Counted from the first letter of the stretch, positions 17,648 through 26,418 are shown. The stretch is DNA of 64,000 nt from Variovorax paradoxus (GCF_009498455.1 NZ_CP045644.1:3785001-3849000); one strand, 5' to 3'. Notes: generated by a model from the letters alone, not told the origin. Numbers and translations are program-made.

Positions 17648-17663
17648 TGCAAGCGGTGTGCCA
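17648..17663 (-). promoter_or_regulatory. Sigma-54 promoter of nrtABD
   Basis: Minus strand TGGCACACCGCTTGCA matches the -24/-12 consensus TGGCACG-N4-TTGCW at all but one position, with the invariant GG and GC at correct spacing. The predicted +1 is near 17637. Confidence 0.78.
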
Positions 17664-17756
17664 GCCCGGAATCGCCGTTGGAAGCTATGGAAAAGATAGC
17701 TGGCAAGGCGCGCCGGTGCAGGGGAAAGTTCCTGCCGGCCTGCGAAACCGGGCGAC

Positions 17757-17771
17757 GCACAACTGTTGTGC
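17757..17771. promoter_or_regulatory. NtrC-type enhancer site
   Basis: GCACAACTGTTGTGC is a perfect dyad of the form GCAC-N7-GTGC, the NtrC core. It is centred about 127 bases upstream of the predicted sigma-54 start, a normal enhancer distance. It overlaps the last bases before the nasR stop region. NtrC binding is inferred. Confidence 0.65.
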
Positions 17772-17796
17772 GCTGCACCAATCCAAGCGGCCCGGG

Positions 17797-19059
17797 TCAG
17801 CGCCGCGGTGCAGGTTCGAGCGGCAGATAGTCGGCCATGGCCAGCATCGACTCGGCCACGTCGACAAGGCGGCGCTTCTGGTTCATGGCGGTCTGGCGCA
17901 GCATCTTGTGCGCCTCGGCCTCGCTCAGGCGGCGGTGCGCCATCAGCAGGCCCTTGGCGCGCTCGACGATCTTGCGTTCGTTGAGCGAGGCGCGCACGGT
18001 GTCGAGTTCGTCGCTCATGGCCTGCAGGCGCTGCGACTGCTCCTGGACCATGTCGAGCACCGAGCGCTCGAGGTGGTGCCCGAGCTGCGCGGGCGTGGCA
18101 TCTTGCGCTTGGGCATCGTCGAAGAACAGCGCGCCGCCGGCCTGCGGGGCCAGCGTGCCGAGCAGTTGCCGGTACGCGGCCAGCTCGCTGCGTGCCTGGG
18201 CGGTCTTGTGGTCGCACAGCGCGCGCAGGTCGGCGGAGAGGCGGTTCTCGACCGTCTGCATGGCGTCGATGCGCCGCGTGCAGCAATCGAACCAGGCCTG
18301 GCTCAGCAGCGCATCGGCCGGCACCGAGGTGGCGCCCTTGCGGCGCAGGCGTTCGAGCTCGGCCAGCACGGTGTCGGACTGGCTGTCGTGCCAGAGCGCG
18401 CGCACGGCGTCGCCCGAGAAATCGATGAACACCTGGAAACAGCGTTCCTGCGACTCGATGAGGTGCCGCCATTGCTGGCGCTGCGCCTCGTCGCCGCGGC
18501 CCAGTGCGAGCGCGGCGGCGCCGAAGGCGCGCTCCTGGCCCGCGAACTCCTTGCCCTGCATGAAGTTGAACATCGCCACCAGCAGGCGCGAGATTTCGGG
18601 GTCGGTGGCGCCGTCGGCCGCCTCGAAGACCACGGCCAGCAGGCCGGCGACCAGCTTGGCGAAGGCGGCCACGGCCTGCGCCGGCTGGAGGCCGAGCGCG
18701 TCGATGCGCTGGCGCAGCGCGGGCAGGGCGTCCAGGCCGGGCAGCACCCAGGCGATGCGGCTGAACAGGCGCGCGCCGTGGCCGGCGCCCACCACGCGGT
18801 GGTGCTCGGCCTCGAGCCGGTCGAATCCGGCACGCACCTGCTGTTCGAGCGCGAGGCATTCGGCGATCTGCGGGCCGCGCTGGTCGGCGAAGCGCCCGCC
18901 GTGCGAGGCGAGAAACACGTTCGACATGCCGCGCTCGCGCTGCAGCGCATGCACGAGCCGCCCGATCGCGCCGACCAGCTCGCTGGTGCGCGCGAGCTGG
19001 TCCAGCGCGTCGATCTCGCATCGGCGCGCGGCGATCAGGAAGTTCAGGCCGGAAGTCAT
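17797..19059 (-). CDS. nasR: Nitrate-responsive transcription antiterminator (NIT-ANTAR)
   Basis: A 420-residue cytoplasmic regulator. Residues about 30-290 form an all-helical NIT sensor domain with the family motif [20 protein letters not shown] and [20 protein letters not shown]. The C-terminal 75 residues are an ANTAR domain ([40 protein letters not shown]). In Klebsiella, NasR binds nitrate or nitrite through NIT and then binds leader RNA through ANTAR to prevent termination. The gene lies directly upstream of nrtA on the same strand, and the nrtA leader has the matching hexaloop and terminator. The start MTSGLNFL at 19059 fits the family N-terminus. It is divergent from tsaD across 100 bases. 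Confidence 0.93.
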   Translation of the reverse strand: MTSGLNFLIAARRCEIDALDQLARTSELVGAIGRLVHALQRERGMSNVFLASHGGRFADQRGPQIAECLALEQQVRAGFDRLEAEHHRVVGAGHGARLFSRIAWVLPGLDALPALRQRIDALGLQPAQAVAAFAKLVAGLLAVVFEAADGATDPEISRLLVAMFNFMQGKEFAGQERAFGAAALALGRGDEAQRQQWRHLIESQERCFQVFIDFSGDAVRALWHDSQSDTVLAELERLRRKGATSVPADALLSQAWFDCCTRRIDAMQTVENRLSADLRALCDHKTAQARSELAAYRQLLGTLAPQAGGALFFDDAQAQDATPAQLGHHLERSVLDMVQEQSQRLQAMSDELDTVRASLNERKIVERAKGLLMAHRRLSEAEAHKMLRQTAMNQKRRLVDVAESMLAMADYLPLEPAPRR

Positions 19060-19159
19060 TCGTGGGGGAGTGGGGAGGGCGCACCCCACTCGTGCAACTT
19101 CCGTGCCTCGCTTGCCCCTTCGCGGGCGCCGCCGACGGGCGACCCCTACACTCGGCGCC

Positions 19160-20221
19160 ATGCTCTTGTTGGGAATCGAATCATCCTGCGACGAGACCGG
19201 CGTGGCGCTGGTCGAGTCGCACGGCGACGCGCTGCCGCTGCTGCGTTCGCACGCGCTGCACAGCCAGATCGCCATGCACCAGGCCTACGGCGGCGTGGTG
19301 CCCGAGCTGGCCAGCCGCGACCACATCCGCCGCGTGCTGCCGCTCACCGAAGCCGTCATGGCCGAGGCCGGGCGCTCGCTCGCCGAGATCGACGTGGTGG
19401 CCTACACGCGCGGCCCGGGCCTGGCCGGCGCGCTGCTCGTGGGCGCGGGCGTGGCCTGTGCGCTCGGCGTGGCGCTGGGCAAGCCGGTGCTGGGCGTGCA
19501 TCACCTCGAAGGGCATCTGCTGTCGCCGTTCCTGAGCGCCGATCCGCCCGAATTTCCGTTCGTGGCGCTGCTGGTGTCGGGCGGCCACACGCAGCTGATG
19601 CGGGTCGACGGCGTGGGCCGCTACGAACTGCTCGGCGAAACCATCGACGACGCGGCCGGCGAGGCCTTCGACAAGAGCGCCAAGCTCATGGGCCTGCCGT
19701 ATCCCGGCGGCCCCTGGCTCGCGAAGCTGGCCGAAGACGGCGACGCCGCGGCCTTCAAGCTGCCGCGACCGCTGCTGCACAGTGGCGACCTCGACTTTTC
19801 GTTCGCCGGCCTGAAGACGGCCGTGCTCACGCAGGCCAAGAAGCTCGGCGACCAGCTCGACGTGCGCAAGGCCGACCTGGCGGCGTCCACGCAGGCGGCG
19901 ATCGTCGAGGTGCTGCTGAAGAAATCGCTCGCGGCGCTCGACCAGACCGGCCTGAAGCGGCTGGTGGTGGCGGGCGGCGTGGGGGCCAACAGGAACCTGC
20001 GCGAGCAGCTGAACGCGGCGTGCGCCAAGCGCAAGGTGCGTGTGCATTACCCCGAGCTGCACCTGTGCACCGACAACGGCGCCATGATCGCCATGGCCGC
20101 CGCGATGCGGTTGCAGTCGGGCCTGTCGCAGGCCTCGGAGCGCTACGCCTTCGATGTCAAGCCGCGATGGCCGATGGCATCGCTGATGACGCCAGAGACG
20201 CCACTGCCGGAAACCGCCTAG
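19160..20221 (+). CDS. tsaD: tRNA N6-adenosine threonylcarbamoyltransferase
   Basis: Catalytic subunit of the TsaBDE complex, which transfers threonylcarbamoyl to A37 of ANN-decoding tRNAs. The 353-residue protein has the ASKHA fold and family motifs: [13 protein letters not shown], the metal-binding [36 protein letters not shown], and [12 protein letters not shown] with CTDNGAMIA. Length is normal. Its last 65 bases overlap the 3' end of the convergent alpha/beta hydrolase gene. Confidence 0.97.
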   Translation: MLLLGIESSCDETGVALVESHGDALPLLRSHALHSQIAMHQAYGGVVPELASRDHIRRVLPLTEAVMAEAGRSLAEIDVVAYTRGPGLAGALLVGAGVACALGVALGKPVLGVHHLEGHLLSPFLSADPPEFPFVALLVSGGHTQLMRVDGVGRYELLGETIDDAAGEAFDKSAKLMGLPYPGGPWLAKLAEDGDAAAFKLPRPLLHSGDLDFSFAGLKTAVLTQAKKLGDQLDVRKADLAASTQAAIVEVLLKKSLAALDQTGLKRLVVAGGVGANRNLREQLNAACAKRKVRVHYPELHLCTDNGAMIAMAAAMRLQSGLSQASERYAFDVKPRWPMASLMTPETPLPETA

Positions 20222-20915
20222 CCGGCGCGCGTGCGCCGCGCCCCAGCGCGGGCAGCGGCAGCACGTCGAGCACATTGCGCCAGAGCTGGCGCCACTCGGG
20301 CCAGTCGTGGCCGCCTTCGGTGGTGAACACGCGTCCCGGCGGCAAGGCGTCGGCCAGCAGCTTGTGATTGCTGGCAAAGCGGTCGGCCAGGCCGAAACCC
20401 AGGTACAGCGGCGGCAGGTCTTTGTCAGGCTTGGGCGCCAGGTACTGCTGGAAGAAGGGCCAGAGCTTGCGGTCGGGTTCTTCGTCGGGCTGCGGCCCGG
20501 TGGGCGCCTGCCAGGCGCGCAGGCCGCCGGCCTTCTTGATCTCCGCGCCGAGCACGCGGCGTCCGAGGTAGGGCGCCAGCGCCACGATGCCGTCCACCGA
20601 GCCCGGCCGCGCCAGTTCGTGGATCAACGCGCCGAACCCACCGATGGAAATGCCGACCAGCCAGATCGAGGTGTAGCCCTTGGCCCGCTGGGGCTCGATG
20701 ACGTCGGCGTGCAGCCTCTCGCTCAAAGTCTGGTCGTAGTAGTAGGAGACGTCTGCATCCACCAGCAGCGCGTCGGCGGCCAGGTGCCGCTCGCGCACCG
20801 CACTGATGAAACCCTCGCGCTCGAACTCTTCGGGCTTGAGGTAAGCCCCTGGCAGGAAGATCAGGAGCGTGTCCGATTGTTCGGTGTCATTGGCTGACTG
20901 CAGGTGCGTTTTCAT
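20157..20915 (-). CDS. Alpha/beta hydrolase (serine hydrolase, substrate unknown)
   Basis: A 252-residue cytoplasmic-type hydrolase without signal peptide. The nucleophile elbow is GISIGGF (Ser about residue 90), with a likely acid in GFGLADRFA and the catalytic His in EGGHDWPEW, in the usual order Ser-Asp-His. The start is taken at MKTHLQ (20915) with AAGG just upstream; an in-frame start at 20945 would add ten residues. The 3' end overlaps tsaD by 65 bases, and the C-terminal about 25 residues, encoded in that overlap, look unlike the rest. Upstream is the AT-rich inverted-repeat region at 20973-21099. Confidence 0.85.
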   Translation of the reverse strand: MKTHLQSANDTEQSDTLLIFLPGAYLKPEEFEREGFISAVRERHLAADALLVDADVSYYYDQTLSERLHADVIEPQRAKGYTSIWLVGISIGGFGALIHELARPGSVDGIVALAPYLGRRVLGAEIKKAGGLRAWQAPTGPQPDEEPDRKLWPFFQQYLAPKPDKDLPPLYLGFGLADRFASNHKLLADALPPGRVFTTEGGHDWPEWRQLWRNVLDVLPLPALGRGARAPARRFPAVASLASSAMPSAIAA

Positions 20916-20972
20916 GGTGCCTTGAGGCACACCCGCTGTCCGCACCGCCCCGGGAACTCGATGCGTTTACGA

Positions 20973-21099
20973 GATGCCCACGAAGAAGAAAGTACTAATA
21001 AATCGTCACATCATGTGACGTTATACGGCACTATTGTGAATACGACGCTTGTTTAAAGTCAAAACAAGCTGTCACTAACATTTTCTTCGTGGGGGCATC
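20973..21099. repeat. AT-rich element with imperfect terminal inverted repeats
   Basis: The left arm GATGCCCACGAAGAA (20973-20987) matches the reverse complement of the right arm TTCTTCGTGGGGGCATC (21083-21099) except for a two-base gap. The inside is far more AT-rich than its surroundings, has no reading frame, and carries the dyads at 21004-21020 and CTTGTTT/AAACAAG near 21048-21068. It could be a small MITE-like element or a composite promoter/terminator between hsp20 and the hydrolase. Confidence 0.55.
21004..21020. promoter_or_regulatory. Perfect 17-bp dyad, operator-like
   Basis: CGTCACATCATGTGACG is a perfect inverted repeat about one central base. It lies about 90 bases upstream of the hydrolase start in AT-rich DNA. 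It looks like a transcription factor site; the protein is unknown. Confidence 0.5.
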
Positions 21100-21106
21100 G
21101 CTCGGA

Positions 21107-21478
21107 CTAGTTGATCTGCAAGTTCGAAACCTGGCTTGCCGGCACCAGCTTGCCGAGCTTCAGGGTCAGCACGCCGTTCTCCAGCTTGGCGTCGCTGGTG
21201 GCCAGGTCGATGGCTTGCGGCAGCTCGTAGGCGAGCTTGATCTGGCGCTTGGCTTCGGCCTTGCTCTCGATGCGGACCACGGCGCCTTCGATGGCCACCG
21301 ACAGGTCTTCACGCGACAGGCCGGGCACGTCGAGCGACAGGGTCCAGCTCTTGTCGTCCTGCTCGACCAGGGGAGAGCGGCGGGCGCCGGCAAAAGCCTC
21401 GTTCACGAAGCGCTCGAAAGCGCGGTCGTGGGCACGGGGAGCGAAATGCGCGGTGCGCAGGGTGGGGGCGAAAAACAT
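21107..21478 (-). CDS. Hsp20/alpha-crystallin small heat-shock protein
   Basis: A 123-residue ATP-independent holdase chaperone. The alpha-crystallin domain spans about residues 40-115 (WTLSLDVPGLSREDLSVAIE, VVRIESKAEAKR, LPQAIDLATSDAKLENGVLT with the family ending LTLKLGKL). The N-terminal arm is short, and an I-x-I/V motif is not obvious at the C-terminus (VSNLQIN). The ATG at 21478 follows AGGAG by 8 bases. A weak sigma-32-like promoter precedes it. Confidence 0.92.
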   Translation of the reverse strand: MFFAPTLRTAHFAPRAHDRAFERFVNEAFAGARRSPLVEQDDKSWTLSLDVPGLSREDLSVAIEGAVVRIESKAEAKRQIKLAYELPQAIDLATSDAKLENGVLTLKLGKLVPASQVSNLQIN

Positions 21479-21574
21479 GGCTGAAACTCCTGGATGAATG
21501 AACACAACGGGGACATGGAATGTGTGTCCCTTACACTGCGCGGCCTTTCCATCGTGAGTGCCGCTTGACACCTC

Positions 21575-21602
21575 ATCTAGGCGCATCGGCACGCGTTTCA
21601 AG
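21575..21602 (-). promoter_or_regulatory. Possible sigma-32 promoter of hsp20
   Basis: Minus strand CTTGAA (21602-21597), a 14-base spacer, then GCCTAGAT (21582-21575) partly matches CTTGAA-N11-15-CCCCATNT. The -10 fit is poor, so this is tentative; it is supported mainly by the heat-shock gene downstream. Confidence 0.35.
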
Positions 21603-21605
21603 ACA

Positions 21606-22889
21606 ATGAAATCCCCCTTTATTTGGCGCCGCCAGGCCTTGAAATTCGCAGCGGCGGCGCTATGCGCGACCCCGTTCGCCGGCTTCGCGCAGGCCCCGCA
21701 ACCCGCGCCCATCCGGCTGGCGCTCATCGAGAGCATGAGCGGCCCGTTTGCCAACACCGGCGAGGCCGTGTTTCGCAACCTGCTGTGGGCCGTGGAGCGC
21801 GTGAACGCACGCGGCGGCGTGAAGCTGCCCGGCGGCGCACGGCCGCTGCAGCTCGACCGCTACGACAGCAAGGGCCAGAACGAAGAAGCACTGTCGGCAC
21901 TGCGCGCGGCCATGGACGACGGCACCCGCATCGTGCTGCAGGGCAACTCGTCGGTGACGGCGGCGGCGCTGATCGATGCCATCGACAAGAACAACGAGCG
22001 CGACCCCGCGCGGCGCGTGATCTTCCTGAACTACTCGGCGGTCGATCCGGTGCTGACCAACGAGCGCTGCAGCTTCTGGCACTTCCGTTTCGACGCCCAT
22101 GCCGACATGCGCGTGGCCGCGCTGATGGACGTGGTGAAAGACGACGCGGCGCTCAAGCGCGTCTACCTGATCGGCCAGGACTACAGCTTCGGCCAGGCCG
22201 TGCTGCGCGAATCGCGCCGCCAGCTCGGCGCGCAGCGCCCCGAGGTGGAGATCGTCGGCGACGAGTTGCACCCGATGGGCAAGGTGAAGGACTTCGCGCC
22301 CTACGCCACCAAGATCCTCGCCAGCGGCGCGCAGGCCGTGGTCACCGGCAACTGGGGCAACGACCTCACGCTGCTCGTGAAGGCCGCGCGCGAAGCCGGA
22401 TTCAATGGCACCTTCTACACCTTCTACGGCAACGCACTGGGCGCGCCCGCCGCCATCGGCGATGCAGGCATCGGCCGCGTGGTTGCGGTGGCCGACTGGC
22501 TGCCGAACGTGCAGACGCCGCAGTCCGAAGCCTTCTACCGCGCGTTCCGCACGCGCTTTCCGCGGCCGGCCGACGACTACGTGCACATGCGCATGCAGTT
22601 GCTGGTCGAGTCGCTCGCGCAGGCGCTGGAACGCGCGGGCAGCACCGAGGCCGTGCCGCTGGCGCGTGCGCTGGAGCAGGCCGACGTGAGCCTGTACGGC
22701 CAGCGCGGCCGCATGCGCGCGGCCGACCATCAGTTCCAGCAACAGCTCGTCGTCGGCGTGATGGACAAGCAGGGCAAGCCCGGCGTGCAGTTCGACGTCG
22801 AGGGCTCGGGCTACGGGTTCCGCGTGATCAAGACGATCGCGCCCGAGCGCGCCGAGCAGCCGACCTCTTGCAAGATGAAGCGCCCTTGA
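21606..22889 (+). CDS. ABC transporter periplasmic substrate-binding protein, branched-chain amino acid type
   Basis: A 427-residue binding protein of the LivJ-like type I fold. The N-terminus is a signal peptide (WRRQALKFAAAALCATPFA, cleavage near FAQA). Mature protein motifs include IRLALIESMSGPFANTGEA, RVIFLNYSAVDPVLTNERC and GQDYSFGQAVLRESRRQLG. The ATG at 21606 gives the signal peptide directly; an upstream in-frame ATG at 21558 would put 16 odd residues before it. No permease or ATPase genes are adjacent, so it is an orphan binding protein. The ligand is unknown. Confidence 0.9.
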   Translation: MKSPFIWRRQALKFAAAALCATPFAGFAQAPQPAPIRLALIESMSGPFANTGEAVFRNLLWAVERVNARGGVKLPGGARPLQLDRYDSKGQNEEALSALRAAMDDGTRIVLQGNSSVTAAALIDAIDKNNERDPARRVIFLNYSAVDPVLTNERCSFWHFRFDAHADMRVAALMDVVKDDAALKRVYLIGQDYSFGQAVLRESRRQLGAQRPEVEIVGDELHPMGKVKDFAPYATKILASGAQAVVTGNWGNDLTLLVKAAREAGFNGTFYTFYGNALGAPAAIGDAGIGRVVAVADWLPNVQTPQSEAFYRAFRTRFPRPADDYVHMRMQLLVESLAQALERAGSTEAVPLARALEQADVSLYGQRGRMRAADHQFQQQLVVGVMDKQGKPGVQFDVEGSGYGFRVIKTIAPERAEQPTSCKMKRP

Positions 22890-22935
22890 ATGGCCTTTGA
22901 GCGAACGACACCCGACAGCACAGGAACTCCCAGAC

Positions 22936-24099
22936 ATGCGTGAAGCCATCCACCACCTCGAAGCCTCGAAGATCCGCGAAGTCGCCAATGCCGGCATGGG
23001 CCGCGACGACGTGCTCGCCTTCTGGTTCGGCGAGAGCGACGAGGTCACTCCCGAGGTGATCCGCCAGGCGGCCATCGAGTCGCTGCAGCGCGGCGAAACC
23101 TTCTACGCGCACAACCTCGGCCTGCCCGAACTGCGCGAAGCCATTGCGCGCTACACGAGCCGCCTGCATCCGGCGGTCGAGGCCTCGCGCATCGCCGTCA
23201 CTTCGGGCGGCGTGAGCGCGCTCATGCTCGCGGTGCAGGCGCTGGTCGATGCGGGCGACGACGTGGTCGCCGTCACGCCGGTGTGGCCCAACCTCACGGC
23301 GCAGCCGGCGATCATGGGCGCGCACGTGCGCACCGTGTCGCTGGTGCCGGTGAACGGCGAGTGGACGCTCGACCTGCCCGCACTGCGCGCCGCGGTCACG
23401 CCGAAGACGAAGCTGCTGATCGTCAACGCACCGAACAACCCCACGGGCTGGACGATGACGCGCGACGAGCAGCAGGCCGTGCTCGACCACTGCCGCGAGA
23501 CCGGCACCTGGATCCTGGCCGACGAGGTGTACGAGCGGCTGTACTTCGAGCCCACACCGAATGGCTGTGCGCCGAGCTTTCTCGACATCTCGACGCCGGA
23601 CGACCGCCTGGTTGTGACGCACAGCTTCTCGAAGAGCTTCCTCATGACCGGCTGGCGCCTCGGCTGGCTGGTGCTGCCGCCGGCGATGGTCGACGGCATC
23701 GGCAAGCTGATCGAGTTCAACACCTCGTGCGCGAGCGTGTTCACGCAGCGCGCCGCCATCGCGGCGCTTGAGCACACGGCCGACATTACGCCGCGTGTGG
23801 TCGCACACCTGAAGCAGTGCCGCGACACGCTGGTGCCGCTGCTGGCGGCCCTGCCGGGCGTGCAGGTGGCGCCGGCCAAGGGCGGCATGTATGCCTTCTT
23901 CCGGCTCGAAGGTTTTGGCGATTCGCTCGAGCTCGCCAAGCGCCTCGTCGCCGAAGCGGGCCTGGGGCTCGCACCGGGCAACGCCTTCGCGCCCGAGGCG
24001 CAGGGCTGGCTGCGCTGGTGCTTCGCGTCGAAAGACCCGCAGCGGCTGGTGCAGGGCGTCGAGCGGCTGCGCGGCTGGCTGGCGAAGCAGCAGGGCTGA
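22936..24099 (+). CDS. PLP-dependent aminotransferase, class I/II
   Basis: Fold-type I aminotransferase of 387 residues. Visible motifs: NAPNNPTGWTM (substrate/PLP binding Asn), LADEVYERLYF (Asp/Tyr to PLP), SFSKSFLMTGWRLGW with the Schiff-base Lys, and a C-terminal Arg region (WLRWCFASKD). I chose the ATG at 22936 (AGGAA 9 bases upstream); a TTG at 22897 would extend it. It follows the binding protein by 46 bases and precedes the AraC regulator by 11, so the three may be one unit. The substrate is unknown. Confidence 0.92.
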   Translation: MREAIHHLEASKIREVANAGMGRDDVLAFWFGESDEVTPEVIRQAAIESLQRGETFYAHNLGLPELREAIARYTSRLHPAVEASRIAVTSGGVSALMLAVQALVDAGDDVVAVTPVWPNLTAQPAIMGAHVRTVSLVPVNGEWTLDLPALRAAVTPKTKLLIVNAPNNPTGWTMTRDEQQAVLDHCRETGTWILADEVYERLYFEPTPNGCAPSFLDISTPDDRLVVTHSFSKSFLMTGWRLGWLVLPPAMVDGIGKLIEFNTSCASVFTQRAAIAALEHTADITPRVVAHLKQCRDTLVPLLAALPGVQVAPAKGGMYAFFRLEGFGDSLELAKRLVAEAGLGLAPGNAFAPEAQGWLRWCFASKDPQRLVQGVERLRGWLAKQQG

Positions 24100-24110
24100 G
24101 GTTTTTGGGC

Positions 24111-24911
24111 ATGGCGTCGAGCTCCACGCCCGTCGATGCCGTGCGCATCCGCGGATCGGCGCTGCCGGGCCTGCAGGCGATCGCGGCCGAATCGAACCGC
24201 AGCTTTCCGCGCCACATGCACGACGTGTTCGGCATCGGCGTGATGGACTGCGGCGGACAACGCTCGGCCAGCGGGCGTGGCGCGGTCGAGGCGGTGCGCG
24301 GCGATGTCATCACGGTGAATCCGGGCGAGGTGCACGACGGCGTCGCGATGCGCGGCGAGGCGCGGGCTTGGCGCATGCTGCATCTGGCGCCTGCACTGCT
24401 GTCGGAGGGGGTGCCGTCGGGGTTCGAGCTGACGCGGCCTGTGTTGAGCGATCCGGCGCTGCGGCAGGGCTTTGATCGACTGTTCACGGCCGTCGTCGAA
24501 GGGGATGACGCGCTGGCGCTGGAGCAGGGCGTGCTGCAGCTGCTGCGCGATGCGCCTGGCGCGCGGGCTCCTGAGTCATCGCAGCGTGTGGCGCCGGCAG
24601 CGATGGAGCGCGCACGGGCTCGTATCGCCGACGACTGCATCCATGCGCCCACGCTCGCCGAACTCGCGCGCGAGGCGGACCTGAGTCGCTACCAGCTGCT
24701 GCGCGGCTTCGCGGCGGCGTTTGGACTCCCGCCGCATGCCTGGCTGCAGCAGTGCCGGGTGTCGCGCGCCCGTCGGCTGATCACGCAGGGCAGGGCGCTG
24801 GCCGATGCGGCAGCCGACGCGGGCTTCGCCGACCAGAGCCACATGACGCGGGCCTTCGTGCGCTTCCTGGGCTTCACGCCCGGTGCGTATGCGGCCGCGC
24901 GCTGCGGCTGA
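24111..24911 (+). CDS. AraC-family transcriptional regulator
   Basis: A 266-residue regulator. The N-terminal cupin-like sensor (about residues 20-110, with FPRHMHDVFGIGVM and VNPGEVHDG) is followed by a C-terminal double helix-turn-helix (LAELAREADLSRYQLLRGFA and FADQSHMTRAFVRFLGFTPG). This is the AraC type that often controls adjacent transporters or exporters. The downstream EamA exporter starts 98 bases away, so it may be its target (inference). Confidence 0.92.
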   Translation: MASSSTPVDAVRIRGSALPGLQAIAAESNRSFPRHMHDVFGIGVMDCGGQRSASGRGAVEAVRGDVITVNPGEVHDGVAMRGEARAWRMLHLAPALLSEGVPSGFELTRPVLSDPALRQGFDRLFTAVVEGDDALALEQGVLQLLRDAPGARAPESSQRVAPAAMERARARIADDCIHAPTLAELAREADLSRYQLLRGFAAAFGLPPHAWLQQCRVSRARRLITQGRALADAAADAGFADQSHMTRAFVRFLGFTPGAYAAARCG

Positions 24912-25009
24912 CTTCTTTCCTCCCTGCAATTTCGTTCAAGACCGCCGATGCCCTGGCGGGAGACGCTCGCGCCTTTGTGGTTGCCAACGCAATCGGAAGG
25001 CGAAGAAAC

Positions 25010-26020
25010 ATGTCGGAACGAAGCAAGGGGATGTGGCTGTGCGCGCTCGCGATGGTCACGGTCGGCAGCACGGTGGTCGCGAGCAAGCTCATCGCGAGTG
25101 GCCTGCCGCCGTTCACGGCGACCGCGCTGCGCTTTGGGCTGGCGCTGCCCGTGTTCGCGGCGCTCATGGGGTTCATGCGCGTGCGGTGGCCGCGGCCCGA
25201 TCGCCACGACGCCGTGCTGCTGCTGTGCCAGGCGGCGGCGGGCAGCGTCGGCTACACGGTGCTGCTGATTCTGGGCGTGCGCTGGGCGCCCGCCGCCGAC
25301 GCGGGCGTGGTGACCGGCACGCTGCCGGCCATGGCCGCGCTGGTCGCTGTGCTGGCGCTGCGCGAGCGACCGGGGCGCTATCTGATCGGCGGGATCGTGC
25401 TCGCGAGCCTGGGTGTGCTGGCGATCACGCTGCGTCCGGGTGGGGAGGGCGGCGAGCGCACGCCGACCGCGTTGCTCGGCAACCTGCTGGTGCTGGGGGC
25501 GGTGGCGCTCGAGTCGCTCTTCATCCTGCTCAACAAGCGGCTGCGCGTGCCGCTGGCGCCGCTCGTGCAGTCGACGGCGATGGTCGCGCTGGGGCTGCTG
25601 CTGTCCGTGGTTCCGGCGCTGCTGGAGCGCGCGTGGCTCCAGCCGGTGCCGGCCGAGGCGCTGGCCGGGGTGGCCTACTACGCGCTGGTGCCGACGGTGG
25701 CCGGCTTCCTGCTCTGGTACGCCGGCGCCGCCCGGCTGCGGGGCGCTGAGGCGGCGCTGTTCACGGCGCTGATGCCGGTCTCGGCGCTGGTCCTGGCCGC
25801 GTGGTGGCTGGGGGAGGCGGTGGGGTGGGCCCAGATCGCCGGCGCCGCCTGCGTGCTGGGCGCCGTGGGGCTGGTGTCGCTCGACGGAAGGCGGCGGGAA
25901 GGAGCGGTCAAGCCGGCCGATGTATACTCCCAAAGCTTTGCATGCCGCAAGGCGCACGGTGAGGGCAGTTCCAGTGCTCACCGCAAGTCAAACATCCCGG
26001 AACAAGGAAATTCAACATGA
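25010..26020 (+). CDS. EamA/DMT-family transporter
   Basis: Inner-membrane drug/metabolite exporter of 336 residues with two EamA repeats, about ten TM helices in total (residues about 5-290). The start [10 protein letters not shown] at 25010 follows GGAAGGCGAAG. After LVSLDGRR the last about 40 residues are polar and unlike the family; they run through the rpsO promoter region. The stop TGA overlaps the rpsO ATG (26017-26020). The substrate is unknown; related members export amino acids or metabolites. Confidence 0.9.
   Translation: MSERSKGMWLCALAMVTVGSTVVASKLIASGLPPFTATALRFGLALPVFAALMGFMRVRWPRPDRHDAVLLLCQAAAGSVGYTVLLILGVRWAPAADAGVVTGTLPAMAALVAVLALRERPGRYLIGGIVLASLGVLAITLRPGGEGGERTPTALLGNLLVLGAVALESLFILLNKRLRVPLAPLVQSTAMVALGLLLSVVPALLERAWLQPVPAEALAGVAYYALVPTVAGFLLWYAGAARLRGAEAALFTALMPVSALVLAAWWLGEAVGWAQIAGAACVLGAVGLVSLDGRRREGAVKPADVYSQSFACRKAHGEGSSSAHRKSNIPEQGNST
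25923..25928 (+). promoter_or_regulatory. Putative rpsO -10 element
   Basis: TATACT, about 90 bases before the rpsO ATG and inside the 3' end of the EamA frame, resembles a sigma-70 -10 box. No good -35 is seen at 17 bases, so the call is tentative. Confidence 0.4.
25958..25982 (+). promoter_or_regulatory. rpsO 5' leader hairpin
   Basis: GGTGAG and CTCACC form a 6-bp stem with GCA/TGC pairing inside, ending 35 bases before the rpsO ATG. S15 autoregulates its mRNA through leader structures in other bacteria; that role here is inferred. Confidence 0.4.
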
Positions 26021-26283
26021 TCGCAGCCTCCATCAAGGCCGAAGTTGTCAAAGACAACGCCCGTGCAGCCAACGACACCGGCAGCCCTGAAGTGCAAGTC
26101 GCACTGCTGACCGCCCGTATCAACGAGCTGACCCCCCACTTCAAGACGCACGCCAAGGACCACCACGGTCGTCGCGGCCTGCTGCGCATGGTCAGCCGCC
26201 GTCGCAAGCTCCTCGACTACCTCAAGTCCAAGGACGCCGAGCGTTACACCGCGCTGATCGCCAAGCTGGGTCTGCGCAAGTAA
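26017..26283 (+). CDS. rpsO: 30S ribosomal protein S15
   Basis: An 88-residue primary 16S rRNA-binding protein of the small subunit platform. Family motifs: [22 protein letters not shown]-like [20 protein letters not shown] and LIAKLGLRK at the C-terminus. Length is standard. AAGGAAA lies upstream of the ATG. It is followed by a strong terminator and then pnp, the conserved rpsO-pnp order. Confidence 0.98.
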   Translation: MIAASIKAEVVKDNARAANDTGSPEVQVALLTARINELTPHFKTHAKDHHGRRGLLRMVSRRRKLLDYLKSKDAERYTALIAKLGLRK

Positions 26284-26296
26284 TTCGAATCGCATG

Positions 26297-26336
26297 AAAA
26301 AACGCCTGGGTTAGTCCGCTAGCTCAGGCGTTTTTT
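26297..26336 (+). terminator. Intrinsic terminator after rpsO
   Basis: AAAAAACGCCTG (26297-26308) and CAGGCGTTTTTT (26325-26336) form a 12-bp stem ending in a T-run, 13 bases after the rpsO stop. Confidence 0.92.
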
Positions 26337-26381
26337 ACTTCGCGATCCACTTTCGGAGTGCCCAACAGAGCGAAGCTGTGT

Positions 26382-26418
26382 CATTCCAATGAAGTTCACC
26401 CCGAGCTTCGCTGGAATG
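26382..26418 (+). promoter_or_regulatory. pnp 5' leader stem-loop
   Basis: CATTCCA (26382-26388) pairs with TGGAATG (26412-26418) and, inside a small internal loop, GAAGTT pairs with AGCTTC. A competing 9-bp helix is possible between AGCGAAGCT (26369-26377) and AGCTTCGCT (26404-26412). In E. coli a leader stem is cut by RNase III for PNPase autocontrol, so a similar role is inferred. Confidence 0.55.

Larger units (their letters stand above)
17479..17796 (-). other. 318-bp nasR-nrtA intergenic regulatory region
   Basis: This gene-free stretch is filled with signals read on the minus strand, in order: an NtrC-type dyad (17757-17771), a sigma-54 promoter (17648-17663), two leader hairpins (17621-17634 and 17592-17609), and an intrinsic terminator (17512-17574) with its U-run, then the nrtA ribosome site. 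Short reading frames across it have no coding look. Confidence 0.8.
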
